Source: Streptomyces sp. CB02261 (GTDB taxonomy: Bacteria > Actinomycetota > Actinomycetes > Streptomycetales > Streptomycetaceae). From it: 64,000 nt of DNA. Made by a program: the position numbers and the translations under genes. The notes beneath the pieces were generated by a model. The model did not search any database. It worked only from the letters and a program-made list of their open reading frames with translations, and had not been told where the DNA came from. Each line of letters opens with the position of its first letter. Positions within the stretch are counted from its first letter, which is position 1. The DNA lies in contig NZ_LIVX01000001.1 of assembly GCF_001905665.1 (NCBI RefSeq), forward strand, positions 620,001 to 684,000, given 5' to 3'. This document shows, in pieces, positions 58,619 to 64,000 of the stretch.

Positions 58619-60508
58619 TCAGAGCGCGGCGGCGCCGTTGTTCCGCAGGGACTGCCCGTACTGGGTGAGGACCCACAGTTCGTTCTGGACGGCCGCGAGC
58701 CGCTCCGGGTCGCCATTCGGGCCGAGCCGGGCGAGGGTGCCCTGCACGTCGCGGATGCGCCGGTCGACGGCGCGGAGCCGGACGGTGACGAGCTGGTCGC
58801 CGGCGTAGGCCTCGTCGACGGTCTTGGCGAAGATCGTCTCGACGGCGAGTTCGGTGACGAGGGCGCGGACGGTGTCGTTGGGAGCGGCCTCGCGGACGGC
58901 GTCGAGGTAGTCGGAGGGGGCTCCGGTGGCGCCGCCCGCGTCCTGGACGCACTGGCGGACGGCCGCGTACGGCGGGGCGGTGAACTCGTCGGCCCCGTAC
59001 GCGTCGAAGGCCGGGGAGACGAGCTCGGGCCGCTGGAGGGCGAGCTTGAGGAGTTCGCGCTCGGTGCGGTGGGCGGGGCTGCGCAGGTTGAGCGCGGGGC
59101 CCGAGGCCACCGTGGCCGGGGCGGGGGTGTCGTAGCCGCGCTGGGGGTTCTGCTGCGCGGGGCCCTTGCCGCCGCGGTCGCGGGCCCAGCGGGCGAGCTG
59201 GGCGACCCGCTTGACGACGAACTGGGTGTCGAGGATGCCGAGCATGCCGGCGAGCTGGACGGCGACCTCGTGCTGGGCGCCGATGTTCTTGATGCGGGCG
59301 ACGACGGGGGCGGCCTCGTCGAGGGCGGCGGCCCGGCCGGCGGGGGTCTCCAGGTCGTAGCGCTTCACGATCTGGCGGAGCGCGAACTCGAAGAGCGGGG
59401 TGCGGGGCTGGACGAGGTCGGCGACGGCCTCGTCGCCCTTGGCGAGGCGCAGTTCGCAGGGGTCCATGCCGTCGGGGGCGATGGCGATGTACGTCTCGGC
59501 GGCGAACTTCTGGTCGTCCTCGAAGGCCCGCAGGGCGGCCTTCTGGCCGGCGGCGTCGCCGTCGAAGGTGAAGATGACCCGGGCCGAGCCGTTGTCCATG
59601 AGGAGGCGGCGGAGGATCTTGATGTGGTCGCCGCCGAACGCGGTGCCGCAGGTGGCGATGGCGGTGGTGACCCCGGCGAGGTGGCAGGCCATGACGTCGG
59701 TGTAGCCCTCGACGACGACGGCCCGGCTGACCTTGGCGATGTCCTTCTTGGCCAGGTCGATGCCGTACAGGACCTGGGACTTCTTGTAGATCGGGGTCTC
59801 GGGGGTGTTGAGGTACTTGGGCCCGTTGTCGTCGTCGCGGAGCTTGCGCGCGCCGAAGCCGACGATCTCGCCGCCGACGTCCTTGATCGGCCACATGAGG
59901 CGGCCGCGGAAGCGGTCGATGGGGCCGCGGCGGCCGTCCTGGGAGAGGCCGGAGAGGATCAGTTCCTTGTCGGAGAAGCCCTTGCCGCGCAGGTAGCGGG
60001 TGAGGTGGTCCCAGCCGGCCGGTGAGTAGCCGACGCCGAAGTGGCCGGCGGCGGCCTGGTCGAAGCCGCGCTCGGCGAGGAACTTCCGGCCGATCTCGGC
60101 CTCGGGCGAGTCCAGTTGGTCGATGTAGAACTGGGCGGCGACCTTGTGCGCCTCGACCAGGCGGATGCGCTCTCCGCGCTGGTGGCCGGGGTTGTAGCCT
60201 CCTTCCTCGTACCGCAGCGTGATGCCCGCCTTGGCGGCGAGGCGCTCGACCGTCTCCGAGAAGGAGAGGTGGTCGATCTTCATCACGAAGGCGATGGTGT
60301 CGCCGCCCTCCTGGCAGCCGAAGCAGTGGAAGAGTCCCTTGCTGGGGCTGACCTGGAAGGAGGGCGACTTCTCGTCGTGGAAGGGACAGAGGCCCTTGAG
60401 GTTCCCGCCGCCCGCGTTGCGGAGCTGGAGGTACTCGGACACGACGGCGTCGATCGGGACCGCGTCCCGGACCGCCTTCACGTCGTCATCGTTGATCCTG
60501 CCTGCCAC
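58619..60508 (-). CDS. dnaG: DNA primase DnaG
   Basis: A 629-residue primase. The N-terminal CHC2 zinc finger uses Cys41, His44, Cys62 and Cys65 (CPFHDEKSPSF, then HCFGCQEGGD). The catalytic core and TOPRIM domain have VVVEGYTDVMA and DGDAAG. The C-terminal helicase-binding domain is about 430-629. Synthesises RNA primers at the replication fork. The ATG at 60508 is supported by the conserved MAGRINDDDV start. hrdA follows 117 bp downstream on the same strand, echoing the dnaG-sigma order of the macromolecular synthesis operon. Confidence 0.96.
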   Translation of the reverse strand: MAGRINDDDVKAVRDAVPIDAVVSEYLQLRNAGGGNLKGLCPFHDEKSPSFQVSPSKGLFHCFGCQEGGDTIAFVMKIDHLSFSETVERLAAKAGITLRYEEGGYNPGHQRGERIRLVEAHKVAAQFYIDQLDSPEAEIGRKFLAERGFDQAAAGHFGVGYSPAGWDHLTRYLRGKGFSDKELILSGLSQDGRRGPIDRFRGRLMWPIKDVGGEIVGFGARKLRDDDNGPKYLNTPETPIYKKSQVLYGIDLAKKDIAKVSRAVVVEGYTDVMACHLAGVTTAIATCGTAFGGDHIKILRRLLMDNGSARVIFTFDGDAAGQKAALRAFEDDQKFAAETYIAIAPDGMDPCELRLAKGDEAVADLVQPRTPLFEFALRQIVKRYDLETPAGRAAALDEAAPVVARIKNIGAQHEVAVQLAGMLGILDTQFVVKRVAQLARWARDRGGKGPAQQNPQRGYDTPAPATVASGPALNLRSPAHRTERELLKLALQRPELVSPAFDAYGADEFTAPPYAAVRQCVQDAGGATGAPSDYLDAVREAAPNDTVRALVTELAVETIFAKTVDEAYAGDQLVTVRLRAVDRRIRDVQGTLARLGPNGDPERLAAVQNELWVLTQYGQSLRNNGAAAL

Positions 60509-60534
60509 GCGTGAAGTCTACGGGGACGCGGACC

Positions 60535-61797
60535 CTACGGGATCAGGCTGTCCAGCGGGACGGACGGGTCGGCGAGGGCGTCGGGGTGGACGGCCGCCTT
60601 GGAACGGATGATCCGCTGGATGGGGTCTGTGACGTCCCACACGTTCACGTTCATCCCGGCGAGGACCCGGCCCTCCTTGAGCCAGAAGGCGATGAACTCG
60701 CGCTTGCCGGTGTCGCCGCGGACGACGACCTGGTCGTACGTGCCCGGGGGCGCCCAGCCGGAGTACTCCATGCCCAGGTCGTACTGGTCGGAGAAGAAGT
60801 AGGGGACGCGGTCGTAGGAGACGGGCTGTCCGAGCATGGCGCGGGCGGCGGCGGGGCCGCCGTTGAGGGCGTTGGCCCAGTGCTCGACGCGGAGCCGGGT
60901 GTGGAGCAGCGGGTGGTGGGCGGCGGCGATGTCCCCGGCGGCGTAGATGTCGGGGTCGGAGGTGCGCAGTGACTCGTCGACGGCGACGCCGCCGCCGTCG
61001 GCGCGGTCGACGAGGGCGAGCCCGGAGTTCTCGGCGAGGGCGGTACGGGGGGCGGCGCCGATCGCGGCGAGCACGGCGTGCGCGGGGTGCTCCTCGCCGT
61101 CGTCGGTGCGGACGGCGAGGACCATGCCGTCCTGGCCGACGATCTCGGTGAGCCGGACGCCGAAGTGGAAGCGGACGCCGTGGTCGGTGTGGAGGTCGGC
61201 GAAGAGCTGGCCGAGCTCGGGGCCGAGGACCCGGTGGAGCGGGGTGGGGTCGGATTCGACGACGGTGACTTCGGCGCCGTAGCCGCGGGCGGCGGCGGCG
61301 ACTTCGAGGCCGATCCAGCCGGCGCCCGCGATCACCAGGTGGCCGTTGTCGCGGCCGAGGCCGGAGAGGACCTGGCGGAGCCGGTCGGCGTGGGCGAGCC
61401 GGCGCAGGTGGTGGACGCCGGCGAGTTCGGTGCCGGGGACGTCGAGGCGGCGCGGCTCGGAGCCGGTGGCCAGGAGCAGCTTGTCGTAGCGGATGACCGT
61501 GTTGTCGCCGAGGAGGACCGTGCGGGCCTCGCGGTCGACTGCGGTGACGGGCTGCCCGAGGTGCAGCTCGATGTCGTTCGCCGCGTACCAGGCGGCGTCG
61601 TGCACGAAGGCGCTGTCGCGTTCCTTGGCGCCCGTGAGGTAGCCCTTGGAGAGGGGTGGGCGCTCGTAGGGGTGGTCGCGCTCGTCGCCGATGAGGATCA
61701 CCCGGCCGTTGAACCCCTCGGAGCGGAGTGTCTCCGCCGCCTTGGCCCCGGCCAGGCCCCCTCCGACGATGACAAAGGTCTGATCCGCGTCGACCAC
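60535..61797 (-). CDS. FAD-dependent ferredoxin-reductase-type oxidoreductase
   Basis: A 420-residue flavoprotein. FVIVGGGLAGAKAAETLR is the FAD-binding GxGxxG fold. PPLSKGYL is the typical segment of rubredoxin/ferredoxin reductases. VIAGAGWIGLEVAAAARGYG binds NAD(P)H, DIYAAGDIA closes the FAD site, and a Reductase_C-like domain forms the end. It transfers electrons from NAD(P)H to a ferredoxin or related carrier; the partner is not visible here. GTG start with GAGGAGG upstream. Lies between dgt and dnaG on the same strand, 26 bp from dnaG. Confidence 0.9.
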   Translation of the reverse strand: MVDADQTFVIVGGGLAGAKAAETLRSEGFNGRVILIGDERDHPYERPPLSKGYLTGAKERDSAFVHDAAWYAANDIELHLGQPVTAVDREARTVLLGDNTVIRYDKLLLATGSEPRRLDVPGTELAGVHHLRRLAHADRLRQVLSGLGRDNGHLVIAGAGWIGLEVAAAARGYGAEVTVVESDPTPLHRVLGPELGQLFADLHTDHGVRFHFGVRLTEIVGQDGMVLAVRTDDGEEHPAHAVLAAIGAAPRTALAENSGLALVDRADGGGVAVDESLRTSDPDIYAAGDIAAAHHPLLHTRLRVEHWANALNGGPAAARAMLGQPVSYDRVPYFFSDQYDLGMEYSGWAPPGTYDQVVVRGDTGKREFIAFWLKEGRVLAGMNVNVWDVTDPIQRIIRSKAAVHPDALADPSVPLDSLIP

Positions 61798-61916
61798 GTC
61801 GTTTCCTCCTCGTTGCGACCGTTTCCAACCTACGCCCCCGGGCGACCGTCCGGCCGTACCGCCCCGGGGCGTGCATGCGAGCGTCCCGCACGGAGGGGTG
61901 GGGCGGAAGAGGGCCC

Positions 61917-63245
61917 TCAGGCGTGGTGGGGGCGGAGGCGGGAGTGGAGGGCGCGGGCGGAGGCGTCGGTGAGGGAGGCGATCTGGTCGACGATCACGCG
62001 CTTGCGGGCGCGGTCGTCGCGGGCGGCGTCGAACAGGGACCGGAACTGCGGTTCGAGGCCGTCGGGGGCGCGGGCGACGAGGGCCTCGGCGAGTTCGGCG
62101 ACGACGACGCGCTGGTCGGCGCGGAGGGCCTCCTGTTCGGCGCGCTGCATCACGTACCGGTCGGCGACGGCCTTGAGGACGGCGCACTCGTTCCGGGCGG
62201 CGCGGGGGACGATCAACGCGGCCGCGTACCGGGTGAGGCGGCCGGAGCCGTACCCCTGGCGGGTGGCGCCCTCGGCGGCGAGGCAGAAGCGGCCGATGAG
62301 CTGGCTGGTGGCGTCCTTGAGGCGGGCCTGGGCGACGGCCGAGCCGTCGTAGCCGTGCGGCCACCACTCCTGCTCGACGAGACGGTCGAGGGCGTCGGCG
62401 AGCTCCTGCGGGTCGGTGTCCTCGGGTACGTAGCGGCCGACGGCGACCGCGAAGACGTCGGCGCGCTCGGGCTCGGAGAGCAGCATGTTCGGGTCGATGT
62501 GGCCGGCGTGCAGGCCGTCCTCGAAGTCGTGCACCGAGTAGGCCACGTCGTCGGACCAGTCCATGACCTGGGCCTCGAAGCACTTGCGGTCGGCGGGGGC
62601 GCCCTGCCGGATCCACTCGAAGACCGGGAGGTCGTCCTCGTACACGCCGAACTTGGACGAGCCGGGGTCCTCGGGGTGGTCGCCGCGCGCCCAGGGGTAC
62701 TTGGTGGCGGCGTCGAGCGTCGCCCGGGTCAGGTTGAGTCCGACGCTGACGAGGTCCCCTTCGGCGTCCTTCACGAAGCGCTTGGGCTCGATGCGGGTGA
62801 GGAGGCGGAGCGACTGGGCGTTCCCCTCGAAGCCGCCGCAGTCCTTGGCGACGTCGTTGAGCGCCTGCTCGCCGTTGTGCCCGAAGGGCGGGTGACCCAT
62901 GTCGTGGGAGAGGCAGGCGGCCTCGACGAGGTCGGGGTCGCAACCGAGGGCCGCGCCGAGCTCGCGCCCGACCTGGGCGCACTCCAGGGAGTGGGTGAGC
63001 CGGGTGCGGGGGCTGGCGTCCCAGGCGTGGCCGCGGGTGCCGGGGGTGACGACCTGGGTCTTGCCGGCGAGCCTGCGGAGCGCGGCGGAGTGCAGGACGC
63101 GGGCGCGGTCGCGCTGGAAGGCGGTGCGTCCGGGGCGTTTGTCGGGCTCGGCGGCCCAGCGATCGGTCGCGGCGGAGTCGTAGCCGGGGGTGCCGGTGAT
63201 GTCGCCGATGCCGTCGTTGCCTTCGTTGTCTTCGTTGCCTGCCAT
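61917..63245 (-). CDS. dgt: Deoxyguanosinetriphosphate triphosphohydrolase (dGTPase)
   Basis: A 442-residue HD-domain enzyme. [12 protein letters not shown] (His85) and [16 protein letters not shown] (His114, Asp115) carry the metal-binding HD residues of dGTPases. It removes triphosphate from dGTP and related dNTPs, setting nucleotide pools. Linkage of dgt to dnaG is conserved in actinobacteria. The ATG at 63245 has no strong ribosome site; a TACCTT -10-like hexamer ends 6 bp upstream, so it may be leaderless. Confidence 0.93.
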   Translation of the reverse strand: MAGNEDNEGNDGIGDITGTPGYDSAATDRWAAEPDKRPGRTAFQRDRARVLHSAALRRLAGKTQVVTPGTRGHAWDASPRTRLTHSLECAQVGRELGAALGCDPDLVEAACLSHDMGHPPFGHNGEQALNDVAKDCGGFEGNAQSLRLLTRIEPKRFVKDAEGDLVSVGLNLTRATLDAATKYPWARGDHPEDPGSSKFGVYEDDLPVFEWIRQGAPADRKCFEAQVMDWSDDVAYSVHDFEDGLHAGHIDPNMLLSEPERADVFAVAVGRYVPEDTDPQELADALDRLVEQEWWPHGYDGSAVAQARLKDATSQLIGRFCLAAEGATRQGYGSGRLTRYAAALIVPRAARNECAVLKAVADRYVMQRAEQEALRADQRVVVAELAEALVARAPDGLEPQFRSLFDAARDDRARKRVIVDQIASLTDASARALHSRLRPHHA

Positions 63246-63280
63246 GACCCGAAGGTAACCGGAGGGACCGACAGAAGCGC

Positions 63281-64000
63281 TCAGACGGCGGCGAGTTCCC
63301 GCGTGCGGGTGGTCGTCGCCAGGGCCCGGTCGTAGCGGTGGAGGACGAGGCGGGCGAGGGCCGGGTGGGCGCCGATCGGGTCGGCGGCGATCCAGGGCGC
63401 GGCGGCGGCGGCGCGGGTGGCGAAGAGTCCGGGGGCGGTGAAGCAGGAGGCGACGGCGACCCGGTGGCGGCCGCGGGCGGCGAGGGCGCGGACGGCCTCG
63501 GGGACGGTGGGCGCGGCGGCGGAGGTGTAGGCGCTGACGACGGGGGCGCCGCCGAGCCGCTCGCCGAGGAGCGTGGCGATACGGCGGATCTCGGCGCCCG
63601 AGCGGGGGTCGCGGGATCCGGCGGAGGCGAGGACGACGCCGGCGCCGCGGGAGGTCCCGTCCTCGGGGGTCCAGCCCGCCTGCGCGAGCCGGTCGGCGAG
63701 GGCCTCGACGAGGAGCGGGTGCGCGCCGAGCGGCTCGGCGACGCGGGCCCGGAGGTGGGGGGTGGCGGCGACGGCTGCGGGCAGGTCGTGGGTGACGTGG
63801 TACCCGGGGGCGAACAGGAGGGGGACGAGCACGGCGTCCCGTCCTTCGGCGGCGAGGCCGGCGAGGGTGGCGTCGAGGAGCGGTGCGTTCAGCTCGATGT
63901 GGGCGAGCCGGGCGTCGAGGCCGGGGCGCAGCTCGCGGACCCGGTCGAGCAGCCGCTCCAGGGTGGCGCGGGCGCGGGGGTCGCGGCTGCCGTGGCCGAC
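63281..64000 (-). CDS. Sirohydrochlorin chelatase-like (CbiX) protein, 5' end outside window
   Basis: At least 239 residues. The open frame runs off the right edge of the window, beginning there with [10 protein letters not shown], the CbiX/SirB N-terminal His motif. [17 protein letters not shown] in the middle holds the second His pair, and a second half-domain follows ([26 protein letters not shown]). Family members insert cobalt or iron into sirohydrochlorin. In the second half the HGS motif is AGS, so only one half retains both His. The true start is not visible. Confidence 0.82.
   Translation of the reverse strand, partial: VGHGSRDPRARATLERLLDRVRELRPGLDARLAHIELNAPLLDATLAGLAAEGRDAVLVPLLFAPGYHVTHDLPAAVAATPHLRARVAEPLGAHPLLVEALADRLAQAGWTPEDGTSRGAGVVLASAGSRDPRSGAEIRRIATLLGERLGGAPVVSAYTSAAAPTVPEAVRALAARGRHRVAVASCFTAPGLFATRAAAAAPWIAADPIGAHPALARLVLHRYDRALATTTRTRELAAV

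Overview
This is a 64 kb stretch of a Streptomyces chromosome. The evidence is very high GC with strong third-position GC bias, frequent GTG starts, many predicted leaderless mRNAs, and several loci whose order I recognise from Streptomyces coelicolor: the fasR-fabD-fabH-acpP-fabF fatty-acid cluster (SCO2386-2390), an SCO2400-family zinc-ribbon protein, matB (SCO2444), the actin-like mbl (SCO2451) and the hrdA sigma factor (SCO2465). Locus-tag parallels are from memory, not from a search.

Layout. 0.1-2.3 kb: a secreted alpha/beta hydrolase coupled to a membrane acyltransferase. 2.4-6.2 kb: a four-gene minus-strand polymorphic-toxin locus, with a WXG100-type secreted protein carrying a C-terminal YwqJ-like deaminase, a SUKH-3 immunity protein, a second deaminase domain without a secretion leader, and a second, repeat-bearing SUKH protein. 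6.3-8.7 kb: a MerR/aldo-keto reductase pair divergent from a serine hydrolase over a MerR-type promoter. 8.8-16.8 kb: envelope genes (lipoprotein, sensor kinase, response regulator; MurJ and FemX; an L,D-transpeptidase lipoprotein; a pirin). 16.9-21.9 kb: FasR and the essential type II fatty-acid synthase genes, with a mobile-looking palindrome inserted in frame in fabH. 22-32.6 kb: DUF3145, an SGNH lipoprotein, a GH3 beta-glucosidase with a divergent TetR regulator, a nitrilase-family amidase, a secreted pectate lyase, an EI24 membrane protein, an Ohr peroxidase, an MDR oxidoreductase with a divergent MarR regulator, and the SCO2400-family protein. 32.8-38.4 kb: mbl, a GAF sensor kinase with a degenerate ATPase domain, a NarK-type transporter and matB.

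38.5-49.7 kb: a large subtilase, an MFS exporter, a GNAT acetyltransferase, an OhrR/Ohr pair, a Tat-exported phospholipase C, a DUF2252 protein and an amphi-Trp protein. 49.8-51.8 kb: a multiply frameshifted remnant with a streptogrisin-like propeptide, followed by one CAU tRNA and two tRNA-Asn genes. 51.9-57.4 kb: a small membrane-anchored protein, an FGGY-kinase homologue that has lost canonical catalytic motifs, and an asymmetric heterodimeric ABC exporter. 57.4-64 kb (minus strand): a sirohydrochlorin-chelatase-like gene (cut by the window edge), dgt, a ferredoxin-reductase-type flavoprotein, dnaG and hrdA.

How the genes work together. FasR to FabF supply acyl-ACP, and MatB can supply malonyl-CoA. 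The MurJ/FemX/L,D-transpeptidase/two-component group points to lipid II handling and wall remodelling. The GH3 enzyme and pectate lyase suit plant-polymer use, and the Ohr, OhrR and MDR genes suit organic-peroxide and electrophile stress. The most system-like accessory locus is the deaminase toxin/SUKH island. No phage, integrated element, IS transposase or CRISPR array is visible. Short tandem repeats sit at several gene ends.
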